A stretch of DNA of 64,000 bases from Trichoplusia ni (lineage: Eukaryota; Arthropoda; Insecta; Lepidoptera; Noctuidae), in assembly GCF_003590095.1 (NCBI RefSeq), contig NC_039486.1, positions 6,012,336 to 6,076,335 on the forward strand. The letters run 5' to 3'. Of the stretch, positions 1 through 13,686 are shown one piece after another; the stretch's first letter is position 1, and each line of letters starts with the position of its first letter. The position numbers were made by a program, and so were the translations under genes. The notes under the pieces are model-generated. The model saw only the letters and a program-made list of their open reading frames with translations, was not told the DNA's origin and made no database searches.

Positions 1-1710
1 ATTCTTTTTCTTTTTCCACTCTATTTTATATGTAATAGAATGTATTTACGGAACATTGGCATTGCTAAATGGACGCTAAATTGCTTTAAAATAACTTGGT
101 ATTTTAAGAATACTATTTTTTTTTAATGTTTTTATAATTCGAAAAATAAAACTGAGACTTTGAAATCTAGCGAGTATTTTAACACGCTTTTTTGTGTGAC
201 TTTTGTTTGGAGTTACCTCCAAAAATGCACCAAAAACTGTTTGTAACTGTGGCACTAAAATGTGAGGTAAACATTCAGTAAACTCTTTTTGATGAGCCAG
301 CGAGTGTTATGAACACTGCGCTTGCGTTAGCTTTAAAGATAAGGCTGGTTTATAAAACACGGTGTAAAGAAAAATGCACACTATTCATTCTTGTCAAACA
401 TTCAAGCTCATGCAGCTATTAATTTATAAAATTAATAACTGCTATACAACATTATATTTTACCCAAGTGATATTTCTACAATCGCTGACGTCACATGTAT
501 GGAGATGACAGATCTAAGTCACGTGATCAATCGAAACGAAATGTCATTTTCGCTTTTTCTATTGGCATTAGCTTGAGGCTTGGCGAGAAGGACTAGCGTG
601 GAAGCGAGATAGCACTACATGACGTAGAGTGGCATCTCTCGTCCACAATTACTAAACCACTGCTAAGCGGTAATTGCTTATGTGTTATCGCATGAGTAAG
701 TAATTATAGTGTTCATTTTTCCGATAAGTTCTATTTAAAGGTACTCTTTAAGTATTTAGCAGTAAAGTTTTATTTATTTTGTGAGAAAAGCTCTAACTTT
801 TATAACGACACTAGAAGTCATATGCATGTAATATATGCATACACAGTTCCTTTTAATAGGTCGACAAACAGTCAGAATAATAAAACCTTTTTTCTAATGA
901 ACGGTTATGAGACTATTTGGAGTGAACCTCCATGTTCCCGACGTTTAGTTCGCTCTATTTCTGTGAGCCGCTCGGCGCGCTTCACCAAGTAGAAACCAAT
1001 ATTGCGTTGGGATTGGGAAACTTCCATATGAATGCTGTTTATTAAATTTATATCTCAAATTAACAATCAAATTAAATGGCTTATGTAAAATAGGTGTGCT
1101 CTCGTAGCTTCGCAGACTTTGTATTAAATACGTAAATGTATATAAAACCTAGTATAGATACACATTCAGATACTTACCGTAAGTTTCTAGAAAGGTAATT
1201 AGTGCGAAAGCATTAATTTAGTACGTTAGTTGGCATAACGAGGCTGAAAGGTGAACCAGGTAATTAATGCTACAAAGGCATATAATTACATACGTATTAC
1301 AACATTAAGGCTACGGTTGTGATCTAGGCGATATTTCGTAGACACACAAAATCAAGCGATATTCGACCTTATTACAGTTCTATAGATTGATTAGTCAAAA
1401 TTGATTATTTGATACACTTTACCTCCGTGTTCGTTTTACTTGTACAGTACAGTTGACAACTTGAAACGAAATGTTTAAAGACCAACAAGGAGGAGATTAA
1501 GCGCTAATCGGACTCTGAAATGAAGGGTTCCGGCTATCGGATATTTTTTTTTTTTGATAGATAGATGTAATGACTGTCTACCATCACCATCATTATCGCG
1601 TCAACTACGCGTTAACAGAATGATACTGTTTCAAAAAAAAATAACTGTTTGTTTATAAAGTTGGCTAGACTTTCAGTCAGAAACAAATGGAAGGTACCTT
1701 ACGGTAGGAT
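1..1710. other. Intergenic, no gene recognised
   Basis: AT-rich sequence with no long open frame and no exon-like stretch flanked by splice sites that I can support. A T-run sits near 1544-1556. It may hold regulatory DNA or distal exons of a gene outside the window; nothing in it is diagnostic. Confidence 0.5.
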
Positions 1711-2094
1711 CCCGTACCTTTGAGAGGGACGGCGCAGAGCCGCGCATGAGCGCGCTCTCCCGCCCTAACTAGGGTTCTGGGCGACGGCACGGGGGTGTCT
1801 GTCGTCCGAGTATATTACCCACGGCGAGCCGACGCTCTTTACACGTCAGCCTCCACACAACACAAGAAAGTGACCTACCGGCCCACATTACTGGCCGGTG
1901 GAAGCCCGCGGTCGGTGTGTGAAGGATTGCAACGCATTGCCATACACCGACACAAAAACGCGGATGACGTAGCACGGCGGTTCAGGTTTAGTCAGTAAAA
2001 GTCTGACACTATACCCATTTCCTCCCCCGAGGGAGTGGGTGTCCATGAGGATACCCCCGCCTAAACAAAAAAAAAAGGAACCCGTACCTTTGAG
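1711..2094 (+). mobile_element. 5'-truncated non-LTR retrotransposon copy with target-site duplication
   Basis: A GC-rich segment of about 356 bp (1725-2080) lies in AT-rich DNA and ends in an A-run at 2067-2076. It is flanked by a perfect 14-bp direct repeat, CCCGTACCTTTGAG, at 1711-1724 and 2081-2094. A 3' poly-A plus a target-site duplication of this size is the signature of target-primed reverse transcription by a LINE. No reverse transcriptase is left, so this is only the 3' tail of a plus-oriented element. The family is not identified; an R1-like or other lepidopteran LINE is a guess. Small open frames here are by-products of the GC content. Confidence 0.75.
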
Positions 2095-5000
2095 TGGGGA
2101 TCCCAAAACAAAATAAACATATTAAAAGAACTTTTTTGTTAACAACACACCCAATTATTGAACGTCATTACATTTTATTTGAAGTTTTGGACACGTTTCG
2201 TACTTTTAACTAAGTCATGTTTACTGTCCAAAGTTTTCCATCATCTAAATTGGCTTGCAGAAACTTCATACTGGAAAATGTTAAAAGTATAGACTCTTAC
2301 TCGCTCTCAAACCACTTTCCGATATTTGAATTCACGTAAAAGTTAGCAGAGACATTGTTGGCAAAATACATTCCATATTTTTGTAAACTTTTGATATTTA
2401 AAAGACGGATATTGACATATACTTGTTTTATAACCAAGTCAACTATTCCTTCTGGGAATTAGAAAACATTCCAGTACTTGTCATTTTACGCGACATTTTT
2501 CGAGTGGCCAGAATTTTTATATTTCTGTTCTTCTACGTAATTTTAACAAGCCGTTAGCTGTTACAGAAGATAAGCTACGACGACATGGTGTAAAAAAACT
2601 ATTTAAACGGAGAAAAAAATGGCTTTTGCTTATATAAATAAAAATATATGACAATCGCTTACAAAAGTGAAATAACGAGGCAAATCTTCGGTATTATTTT
2701 TACCTGTGTATGTAAGTACGCATTACGATCAGTTAAGAATTTATATGTTTCACTTTAACGAAATGATTAATTTCCCGGTCAAAGTAAAACGTAAAACGGC
2801 AAGCTCGTATTAAATTGTTTTAATGAAATTCAAGGGACGGGAAATTCCCTTGTTTACGACTTACAAATTACAATCCTTACAAGTTGCGGTAACTTAATAG
2901 TGCAATAAGCAATAGACTCAACTATGGCTATCTCATGACCTACAAGGCTACAACTTTATTGAATATGCGAGCCCAAAGTGTGTTGTTTACTAGGCAAACA
3001 CTTAACACATAGCCTCGGTCGAAGTTTGAAGTTCAAAAGCTTTTGTTTAATAGAAACCAATTACAGGTCCGTGGAGCGTCTAAGTACGTAGTTCTAATAG
3101 AATTAAATGGATACTAAGACTAGGTAGGATATTACAGCACTCTGATAAATTAAAAACTTTTTAATCGTAAAACAAAAAGCGTCAGAATGTGACTGAACAA
3201 AGACGAAAAGCCAAATACTCTAGTTTTCTTTATTTACTAGTTTTTGCTTCCCTTTTTTAAGTAAAATATGTCAATTTCGCCCGCGAAATGCGATCGTGTA
3301 ATGACTTTATAATATAATGTCGAAACTAAAATTAACTTTGTCAGCGTAGGCTCTACTTATTTAAAACTTTAGTTAAAATATATTAGGCCTTTCAGCGGTC
3401 GTAAAGTTTTCTATATTTCTTTACCTACATACGTACTTCATCTAATTATAAGCTAATACTTAAATATGTCATGGAACGAAACCTATCTCTTCGTTTAGAT
3501 ATATAGATTCCAGAATACAGATTAGTCGTAACCTCCTCCGAGCTTTTAATAAAATAATCTAACATAAATACACATACAAGCCAACGTAAGACCGGTCCCG
3601 TCGAGTTTAGCCTTCGTAAACTCATAGAACCATGCAAACTCATAAAGGAACTAACGTCGTATGAAACAGACTTGTGATTCATCCTGGATGAAATTCAGTC
3701 TCAAAAACACCAACATGCACGAAAATCACAGACTTTATCTTTCAAGTAAGGTCTCATCAGCGCAGTATACGTTTACTTCGAAGCTAAAGTCATAGTTTGT
3801 TATGAGTTTTATTCAATCTGCCAAACAACCCGCCCGTGTGTCCCAACCGTTATCTTTGATAATGTTGGAAGTCTGCTGTTTTAGGTGATACTTTATCTCA
3901 CTTTGCAAAAGTTTCGTCAGCCAACAAGATTAAATGCAAAGTTTAAATTAATTCTAGGTTCCTCGAATACATTTTTGATCTAAAGCTTTTGATGGGAATC
4001 TGTTTCGGTTATTTTGGACAAATGTATTTTGATAAATAAATGAATGCTACAAATTGTATTGATTTAAGGTTATTGAAGCTTTGCGATAACATGTAATGAA
4101 ACGTTAGTTATTTGCTGGAGCTATATGTACTGTGATTACGTGTGCAGCAAATGCATAAAATCAATTAAGCAAACATCATTTACAATGTAAACACGTGAAA
4201 CGTATAGCAGGCGAACTGTGTATTTTGCCGAATGATTTAAGATTATGTGTTCGGTATTACGATACCTATCTCTAATAATATGGCAGAATTGCGGAGTCAA
4301 CCAATTGAAAAACAGCCCTAAATCCTTTATCAGTGTCGCGCACGCCTGCTCTGCCACCAAGCTGCTGAATTTCCATATACTTATCGACAACCCACTTTAT
4401 TGAAGCTCGATTGCAAGAACATAAATATTTATGAATTCATAACAAAATGATAGTTATAACAGTGTTATAAACACGGACAATTTTAATCGGATATTTTGGT
4501 TTGAGGTCGTTGAAACTATTTATATAATTAAACTAACAGATATTTTCTACATAGTGTGAATATTTCACCCAAATATTGCACAATTTCGTAATTCTATATT
4601 TATGTATATTTCTGTGAATATATATTTTTTTGTACTTTTTTACTTAAGTAAGAAGGCATTAATAAGTACAAATTCAATAGTCCCAGTACCACCCCGAGCG
4701 CACTGCAGTCAGATTAAGAGGAGACGTAAAATTGTAACATTTTTTTATGTTTACAGGGGCTTAAAATAAATTTGTTTGCGACAGTACAAAACTGCCGTAA
4801 CGAAGACATAATAAAAACAAGTCCTGAATTGTTTCAGTGTAGTTACTGTGCGCTAATTGAGCACAGTAATGGTTGAATAAATTTGTTTGGACAATAAAGA
4901 CGCTTAAACTGAACTATGTCCTATTGTTGGAGGTCCAAATTGCTAATTTGACCGCGTAGATTTAATTATGCATGCCGTCCGCTGAGAGGGGGTCATAAAG

Positions 5001-8000
5001 GAGGGGTGTCACAGGCAGGCTTGTTTATAATGTAGCAAGTAATGCGCAATCCAACCCAGCCCTGCCTGCGCCAAGTATTAACTTTTTATTACACCGAACG
5101 AACTTTCGCGGTTTACGGCCACGCTGGGGAGGGCACGAACGTGTCAAAATTTAAGCGCCTGTTATTTTAAATGCAGCATACATTTATTTTTGGCCCTGTC
5201 AGCAATATAGAACACTGCATTTTGTGGATACGTGATGCAGTACATTAACAAAAAGATTTTTTAAATACACTTTACACTCAACTCAAATACTATGTAAACG
5301 AAAAGCTAAACTCATCACATTATAAATTAAACTATGGATAAGCAAATGAAGTAACAAAATTGCAATCCGAAGCTATTCTCGCTCATCGGAAGCGGCAACA
5401 AAGTAATAGAAATAACGATTTGATTATCTGATTGGCTGACGTCGTTCACTTCCATTCCCTATGGAGTGTGCAACTGCTGTCCAATAAAACGTTGACAATT
5501 AACGTAATTTATCGCCAGATTGACACTGGCCGCGCTCCATTGAGATGAGATAGTGTTTGGCAAATTTTAGCCACTAATTGGCCGTCTGAGCGTTCGGCAT
5601 CGAGATTGGCACTACGGCACTATGGCTCTATCGATATTCCGCGCGTTTTGGATGTATTTCGTATATTTTCGACCGCGAGCCAATTCGCAGTTCTGCGTCT
5701 ATATTTGTCCTTTGCTGACACAATGAGTAAGGTTTTTCACATTCGTGAATTCGTTTTCACTATTCCCTTATTGCGAGTGATTTTACAATTATTGGGTCAC
5801 ACACAAAGGCAGAATTGGGCAAATAGATTAGCAAGAAACTGTTAAATAATATGCACAGCTCAATGTTAAAAAAAAAGTGTTCGACGAAATTATGACTTAA
5901 ATGTAATCAAAACTAAACTTGAATGCTTACACGTTACTTAAACCTCGACTCTGTAAGTTTTCGATCACCATACCATTTTATATGAGAATCTGCCAATAAA
6001 TCTAGGTCAATGAGGAAGATAAAATCATCAATGCTTTGAGATGCAGTATCGTGTTTCCATTATCATGATACTGCTATAAGTATAGAAAGTAGGTTAATAG
6101 CTGCTTTTATGTTTGATAGAAGTGGCAACACACACTCATGCCAAGGAGTACGTATTACCTTATTAGGAACGTAAGTACTTAAACACACGTACACATAAGT
6201 AGGGCTTATAAATTAAACTTTTGAATTTCGACTCCCGCTTGTAGAACTCATAAAATAATCCTATCAAAAAGTTGTCACGATAATTATTGCTTAAGCTTTT
6301 TGTCAACGATAAAAAAAATATCCTTTTACAGGCTTCTTACTTCGTTTCTGTGTTACAAACCAATAAATTCTAAGAGCAATGTTAATCAAAAATGTTCTGC
6401 TTTCAAATACTTAGACGATCGCGTTTAAGGCGTTTTGAAATAGGCATGGTTACTTAGCTTAAAATTTATCTGAAACATGAATTTACTGAGGATCTATAAA
6501 TAGTAATATACACCCCGATCAATTAAAATGGCCTGCTAATAACAGTAGGTAATAATATACATCTGTTTCCCCAGGGTCTCAACTCCACCAAAAAATGTTC
6601 TCTACCAAATTGATCTCAAAAGCACCTAGTTCAGTAGTCACAAAAATACGATGCATGAAAGTTTTGTAGAGCACACGCCGTCGATCCCCAGTGTGTACAC
6701 CGCCTAACTTACCCACAACTTACGTGTGAGTAAAATGCAACACAAACGTATCTAAATAAGCTTAACGTCACCTGGAGCGCTCCGCACTCGCCGCATCCAC
6801 AGACAACACTTTAAGCTGATTATGACGGATATGTCCCACTCACTAAACTCACATATACCTACCGCAAATTCCCTCTCAACACACGAATTAAATAACACTC
6901 CTCTATATTAAATAGAATTTCAGTTCTAAGCACTCTAACCCAACAGTAATTTCATTTTGTAACTAATACGTCTGTATGCCCATATTCAGCTCACATATCG
7001 CTATTTTAGGGTTACCAATTTGTATGCAATGGTGGCAAAAGGCTCGTCTAGTCTTGTTTGTAAACTATATCGCCCTACAAACTGTATAGAGCGTGCCGAC
7101 TACCCGTCCCTAACAAGTTAATTTAAACTTCTAACGCTTATCCCGACTTAGGTTGATGGAGCTTAATAATAATTCTGGAACAAATTTAATTTTATCAAAA
7201 ACACCTATACATCCCATAACGTATTTAAGTCTCTGCAAAGCTCGTTTTTCTATAGACAAGCATATTTAAATTTGAAATTACATGTAATTTATTTCGTAAT
7301 ATAGGTAAAAAACCTTCTCTCGTAAAATCCTGTCGAAACGACGCCGTTGCAAATTAACTACATCTTATAGCCCAGTAAAAATGTACATCTAAAATAACAT
7401 TGGCTGTGGTAGACCTTTTTTATTTTTAATATGTTATTAAGACGAAGATCCAACAATTTGAATTTTGTATTAAAATGGGAATTGGGTTAAGTAGCGCTTT
7501 TAGAGTGTCTAAGGATGAAAATTTCAATAAGTCTCTCATAATATTCAATTTTTATTTTTATCTAGAACATGTAAACGTGTATTGTTTGTACTACAAGAAT
7601 GCTTATTCTTTTCTTAATATTAAAGGTACCAAACCACTCTAAAATGATGATTCTTGAAACGAAATTGATAACAACGGTAACATTATGAAACGACATATGA
7701 ATCTAAAATAAAAAATGGACGTAACAACTGTCAGGAGCATAATTGAAAAAGAAACGGTAAGCTATTTGTAAAAATCCTCTTTGAACGAAAGGTGCGCGAG
7801 AATTGGGGTTGTCCTTCCCATAATGTATATATGCTTGTGATACGGATACTTAATAATAAATTCCTTTGTGCAAAAGGAACAAAAAATTAAAATTCTTTTC
7901 GTGTCCTCGGGCCCTCTCTGGCGCAGTTTTGTCATTTTGTTTGGAGGGATCTTGCGTGACATACGCAAATCCCCCCGCTGAATATATGTATACAGAATAT

Positions 8001-8988
8001 ACTAGTACGAATACCTAAGTGAGCAATATTAGGCACGTTTTCTCATAAATCTTATCATGTGGTATGAAAGTTAGAAAAGTAGTATTTTTCATAGAATACT
8101 GATGTTCTGGTAGCAATATTGCAGAATTTATTTCATTATACATTACTATCACTACTTTTATTTAAAGGTAAAGTATGCAGTTACAAAGCTGTTTACCTTT
8201 TTTTTCTTTTTCGTGTTTAAAATAAAGAAGGATTAGAGTACAGAATACGAAAATAACACAATACATAGCAGCCAAATCAATCGATACGAAAAAATAAAAA
8301 CGAAAATAATGTTTTACACCTTTAATTTATTCAATATTTTTTTGTTGCAGGTACCACAAATTTGCTTATACTTGTACTGAGCACAGACTTGTAAAACGAT
8401 CCGTCGATAGGATTTAATAATAGTGCCTTTGACCCGGTTACGAAAGTCATGTAAATGCCAGACAATCCTTCAAAGGCAAAGGAAAAAGATTTGCACCGTC
8501 TTTATTGGTCCGATCTGTACTCATCCAGCATATCATAAATCCGATTTAAACGTGGTCTATTTATCTCAATGAGTTGTGGAATTTAAGAATCTTATACTAA
8601 TAAAATATATAAGGTAATATAAATATAAGTAGGTAATTTAAATGTTCGTGAAAAACCAAAGATCTATAAACATAGGTAAAACAAAACTATTCTAAACAGT
8701 ATTCTCCAAGATATAAAACGCTGTTTCAAAGCATGGAACAGTAAACATATGAGTATAAAATGGCGCATCAAACTAGCCCAGTTGATCATGTGCGTGTTGT
8801 GGCGTGTAGCAATAACTCTGTCATTGAATACTCGCCGGTGTGCATGCCTGCGTCGGCGACGAGGAATCAGAACATTTAGATTAGTCGTCGGAAGCCTGTT
8901 AGGTCTTGTTTGCCCGTTCAAAAATCGAACACACACACTTCGGTTGATACTCCACTTGTCTACTGCTCCTTGCGTCAAAAGATCCATA
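2095..8988. other. Long intergenic stretch, no gene recognised
   Basis: Nearly 7 kb of AT-rich DNA. Open frames are all under 90 codons, lack recognisable motifs and overlap on opposite strands. I found no convincing exon with matching splice sites, no tRNA and no transposon ends. The right part presumably contains the 3' UTR of the CATIP-like gene, whose stop codon is at 8989-8991. Confidence 0.5.
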
Positions 8989-11900
8989 TCATTCTTCAAA
9001 GAAATAATATCGGACATGCCTCGAAGTAGGGTCGAAGAATTCGTCGTGCGGGAGGTCGAGGGCAGAGAGGACAGCTCCGAAGTAATGCCTGGTGAAGTGT
9101 AACGTGTCCTGCGGGCGGAGCAGGAGGATGGCTTGCAGGTAGTCCCGGACAGTGCCCGTGAGTGCCCCGCTCTCTGTGACGTATCGACCTCCTTCAGATA
9201 CACGGGTGGTCTGTTAACAGTATCAAATTGTTTCTGAACAATTATTTAGCAAATCGCTCATATCAATGTGATGAAATTAAATGGTAATAACAGTTTACTA
9301 CAGATGTAAATCGCGGGTCTAAAACGGCATTCAGTAAAATTTGTATCAGTACGTTTGTTTAGGTATATAAATCCTTTGCAATAGACAATAAATAAACTCC
9401 CCCTCAACGCAGCAACATGTTTAAAGCTAGCGCAAAAGGATTACAGTTTAAACATCTTAGTGTAACGCTCGACTGGACTCAAATCCGAATCCGTATTTCA
9501 TGCGAACTTCTTTGTTTGTTTTATTTATGTTATAAACCTTGACTGTTAGGGTTCGTGACTTTGAATTACTTTTAAGATTTGATTATCTAACCAATGGTTT
9601 CAGTAAATCTAGATTTGGCGTAGAAGTACCTAGTAAAATAACTAAAAATTGCCGTACGATATTAATTTCCTTCAAATTTTACTTTAAATCCAATTTACCT
9701 TGTAATCCAAGAAGTCTGACATCAACTGCAGATCTTCGCGCCAACCTTCTCGTAAAGGAGCGTGAGGTTCGATTTCATCCCTATCAGGAAGTATACGCAG
9801 AAGCGGATTCACGTGCAAAATGTAGCAATTATCAGCCCACTCGTGACTTACTACATATCCTGGAAAGACCGTAATTAACCTTAAAACCATCAACACATCC
9901 ACGTAACCAATGTGGATTTTAGCTACGAACTACAATAATGGTCAAATGCGGCTCGGACACGCGTCTCTTATTCCGGAGGATTCTGTGTAAACGAGCTAAA
10001 GAAAATCAATTTAAATAGAAAATCATTAGTCCTCTATTTAAAATATATTTGCTTATTATTTTACCGCCAACATTAAAAAACATCAGTGATAATTTAACTG
10101 TCTTTCGTCAGTTACGAAGTGCTGGCAGACAGAAGATCAGAATTAAAGATAGGAAAAAAACTTCATTCCTAAAACTGGAGTCTGAATTTTAAAGTGATAA
10201 ATTGTCATCTCTTGTACACATTAAATAGCCCTGACCTAGTTTTGTGGAACAATCAGTAAAAATCTTTGATAACTTACCTCTGAGAGTCAATACGGTCAGC
10301 GTCTGATGAATGTATCCGTTTGGTTCTATGATGTGCCGTTCAACTTTTGTGACGAACAGAGGCGTCGCATTCACAATACCCTGGCTAACACCTTGGCATA
10401 TCTAAGAACAGGGAAACAAAATTTTTGACTTTACCATACCCGAACCGACTGTTTCTTTTTGGAAGAGATTAAAAAAATAATATTGAAAAGTGAAAATAAA
10501 AGCATTTATTATGATTGCTTGTTACATTGCGAGTAAATATTGACAGAGGAACAATTATTTTAACATCTATTACCTGAATATTTGAAGCCAGAGTAATTAA
10601 TAGCTTTCTCGTTAAACGTAAATCAACGATTTAGTAAAATCAACTAATAATACAGGTAGATTACTGGTCTAACAAGAAATATTCATTAGTCAATGCACAC
10701 AGCTGAAGCTACCGCGCTAGTTAGTTCGTGAATTAATTACCTATCTATTTCATAATTGGTCTAGTTATTTGAATAGTCAGTACGCAGTACAAACGTATTC
10801 AATGAGAATAACTTTCTATAACAGGATCCATTTTAGCTTAATAATAGAATAATCAATTCAAGATATAGACTGCACGGATAGCTGAGTGGTTGAGATCACC
10901 ACGCCTCTGCTCGCGAAGCGCGGGTTCGATTCCCGCTTGGGAAAAACGTTTGATTTTTGTGATCCACGAATGCTTAGCCTGAGGCCGGGTGGCTTTGTGC
11001 ATGTGACTTGAATTTTTGGAAAACCCCCGGGACACAAGAATTAATCTACTTAGGGCTTAGGATACAAACTTTAAAAATGACTCACATAGATACTTTCACA
11101 TATAGTACCATCCATCATAACAGTTTCTGTCTTGATAGTGCCTTTGTATCTTTGAATTCCGATGTACCGTAATAATACGATATTTGCACCTTCCAATATA
11201 AAGTTGTGTGCTTTCTCGAAATTATGATACATACGTTGAACGACATGTTTGTCTCCGCACAAGCGAGTCACTTTGTTATAGTAACCGCCTTCACAGATAG
11301 CCATGTAATTTCGTCGCTCTTTGGTTAAATCTCTCTTTGTTATGTGTCTGGAATTAAAGAAAATATTATTTAAATAAAGCCATTCCTTTATTAGAATCCT
11401 ATTTAATATCACACATTAATATCACAATTGTTCAATTTTGCCAAAAGAAGATAGAGAGACATTCATCATCATCATTATTAACCAATCCTTCTACCAGATT
11501 GAAATGTTTTTTCCAATAATTACTTACTATGTTTTTTTTAAACTGAGTAAGAAATCAGTACAACTTACTCGATTCTGTTCTCCTCCATTGTGTGCAAGTT
11601 ACAATCCAAAATACTGACGAGTTTGGAGCCAGTTTTAGCACCCTCCTTTGACGAGTACGATACCACTTGTACAAGAAATTTGTCTTTGTCTTCGCCAAGA
11701 GTTTCGACACATACGCTCATACCTGTTGTTTAAAAGATGTATTAAGTCTAGTTACTTAAAGGATTACAAATAAAAAATACTATTGAAAAAGTAAGAGAGA
11801 ATACAGGAGCAAGGTGCGTGATAACTCGAGTTTACTCATCTCTACCATAAAAATCGAGGACGATCAAGAAGATTCATAAACACCTCTCTCCGAAACACAT

Positions 11901-13686
11901 ATTATACGTACTGCAGCTCCTTACAAACAAAAAATCGTGAAAGCTATTTGTAAAAATCTGTCAAAATACCTCCAACAGGACTGCAACAATCAATAGATGG
12001 TTTCCTAAACTTTGGTTCAAATTTAGGTAGCGCCGGTCCATGCACTGGACATTCTTTAGGTGGTTCCTCGTGCAAGCCCATAATGTTTACTTTGGCATCA
12101 TCTGATTCTCGGGCATTAACGATATCCTCATGTTTATTGTAAGAATAGTTGAAAAAACTATGACGTGGATCAACTTCATGACACCATCGATAACCCTCTT
12201 TACCAGCACGAACTCTTTTCATCTTTTTCGTCTTTTCCTCTTTACAGGCACAGGTACAAACTGCCTTCTTGTCTGACCTCTGTGGCACGTCTAAACATAT
12301 ACACTCATCTTTTTTCACAGGAGTAGTATCACAAATACACGGGTCCGTGCAATCACATGTGGTGAAACATTTGCAGTTCGTCGGGTTCCCACATGTGCAC
12401 ACATTAGCAGGGAAACATTTACATACGCCATCTTCCTCATCGGCGCAAGTGCATACTTTATGACCAGCGCAACTGCATGTCAGTTTTTCGTCATCTTGTT
12501 TACATTCGAGTTCTCTAGGGCCTTCTGGCTCACATGTGCAGGTCTTTCGAATGTCACAAATACATAAGTCTTTGCATGTACATGGGCGTCCTTGGACGCA
12601 GAAGCAACATGGTTTAGGGTCTGGTTTCTGGCAAGTGCACGGTTCTGGTTCAGATTCGCCTTTACTTTCCATTTCGCCTTCGGTTTCCATGTTTTCTTCA
12701 GCCACAGCTTCACATATTGCCTTCTTTTCAAATATTTTTGGCTTATGTTTGCATTTACATACCGGGCTAGGAAACTTGCCCGGATGACAAATGCATGGTT
12801 TTTCTATGGTGTTACAAGTGCATACTGGGAATATTTTGCCGTCAGGGTCACAAACGCATACATCACTACTGTTACATTTACACACAGTTTGCGGATATCC
12901 TGGTTCACATATACATATATCTTTTAATTGTGCACAAGTACATTCGGCTTTAGTTTTTGCTCCACATTGGCAAGGTATTTTTAAGTAACATGGACACGTT
13001 CCAGTTTTATCCTTTTTACAAGTGCAGAAAACTGTGCTCTTTGCAGCCGGATTTATTTTTGGCATGCCTTTTTCAATGACAATACTTGTTTTACTATTTT
13101 GTGGTGGTGGGGGCTTATTGCAATCAGGAAAGAAATAGAAAAAGAAGTCATCGTCATCTTCTTCTTCCTCCTCTTCTTTAATTTCCTCTGGTACAAAATC
13201 TTTCACCTCAAAGACTCCAGTTTCCTTGGCGACTCCGGTTGATTCAGTTTCTGTTGATTCTTCGCAAGTCCATTCTGATTCTGACTCGCCTTCTGCAACG
13301 TCACCCTCGTAATGACCACAGCTAACAACCAATGTTTCTCCAAAACATATTTCTTCTTTCAAATATTGGTCTGAAATAAATCGTTTTGTCAGACATTGTA
13401 CGCATTGTGGTAATTGTACTATTGGTGTGCTAAATAAATAAAATAAAATAAATATTTTGTCTCCACTGTGATCATCGACTGTTAGGCGGTACGTAGTTCG
13501 CCGGAACAGCTAGTATACATATAAATAGTACAGAAACTGTTCGCAAAACTTTAAACTAACAATCGTCTTACGTTTAAATACTTACCTACATAAACATAGA
13601 CGTTAAGGGTAATATTTCTACTCACCTATTGCAAAAGGTAGTTGTTTTGATAAATCTATAAGTGATACGTGGCTGTCTACGGACAT
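8989..13686 (-). CDS. Catip: CATIP homologue (ciliogenesis-associated TTC17-interacting protein) with a cysteine-rich insertion
   Basis: Seven exons (transcription order 13686-13626, 13370-11970, 11722-11569, 11347-11086, 10401-10278, 9859-9699, 9210-8989) join in phase to 794 residues; all introns are GT-AG. Vertebrate CATIP is about 390 residues, works with TTC17 in actin polymerisation and ciliogenesis, and is cytoplasmic. The match is by recall: an ICFGETL-like N-terminal motif, the stretch EGANIVLLRYIGIQR in exon 4, WREDLQLMSDFLDYK in exon 6, and a C-terminal helical segment (DYLQAILLLRPQDT) resembling the CATIP tail. Unusually, most of exon 2 (residues about 45-480) is absent from vertebrate CATIP: an acidic tract (EEEEEEDDDD) is followed, at residues about 136-396, by some 25 Cys-X-Cys motifs. 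Exon 7 is read in a different frame from the longest open frame there. No transcript evidence is available; identity is fairly secure for exons 3-7, and exon 1 rests on phase and an in-frame ATG. Confidence 0.8.
10871..11060 (+). mobile_element. tRNA-derived SINE in a CATIP intron
   Basis: The first ~75 bases look like a tRNA gene body. An A-box-like TAGCTGAGTGG lies near 10879 and a B-box GGTTCGATTCC near 10923, but the acceptor stem does not pair, so it is not a working tRNA. A tRNA-unrelated body continues to about 11060. This is the usual build of lepidopteran tRNA-derived SINEs, with a Pol III promoter inside. It sits antisense to the host gene in the intron between exons 4 and 5 (10402-11085). 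I could not find clear target-site duplications, so both ends are approximate. Confidence 0.65.
13461..13513 (+). mobile_element. Helitron 3' end fragment in CATIP intron 1
   Basis: About 50 bp ending in a hairpin-forming GC-rich stretch, CAGCTAG, followed by T. Helitrons end in CTRR after a short hairpin and insert between A and T. Nearly the same terminus is found at 35765-35816, so this is a repeat family rather than chance. No matching 5' end was found, so it is a truncated copy. Confidence 0.65.

Noticed and set aside
5606..5845. 79-codon plus-strand open frame
   Set aside because: No motif, no splice partner, AT-rich surroundings; the expected length by chance in this amount of sequence.
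8664..9203. 179-codon minus-strand open frame
   Set aside because: It overlaps the last CATIP exon in a different frame. The CATIP-frame reading (DYLQAILLLRP, ending in FFEE) fits the upstream exons in phase and resembles the family; the longer frame is basic and low in pattern.
10871..10945. Possible functional tRNA gene
   Set aside because: A and B boxes are present but the acceptor arms do not pair and a SINE body follows; it is a SINE head.
12269..12988. Several plus-strand open frames opposite CATIP exon 2
   Set aside because: They are shadows of the Cys-X-Cys repeats: TGY codons read in antisense give His/Val/Thr-rich frames without stops.
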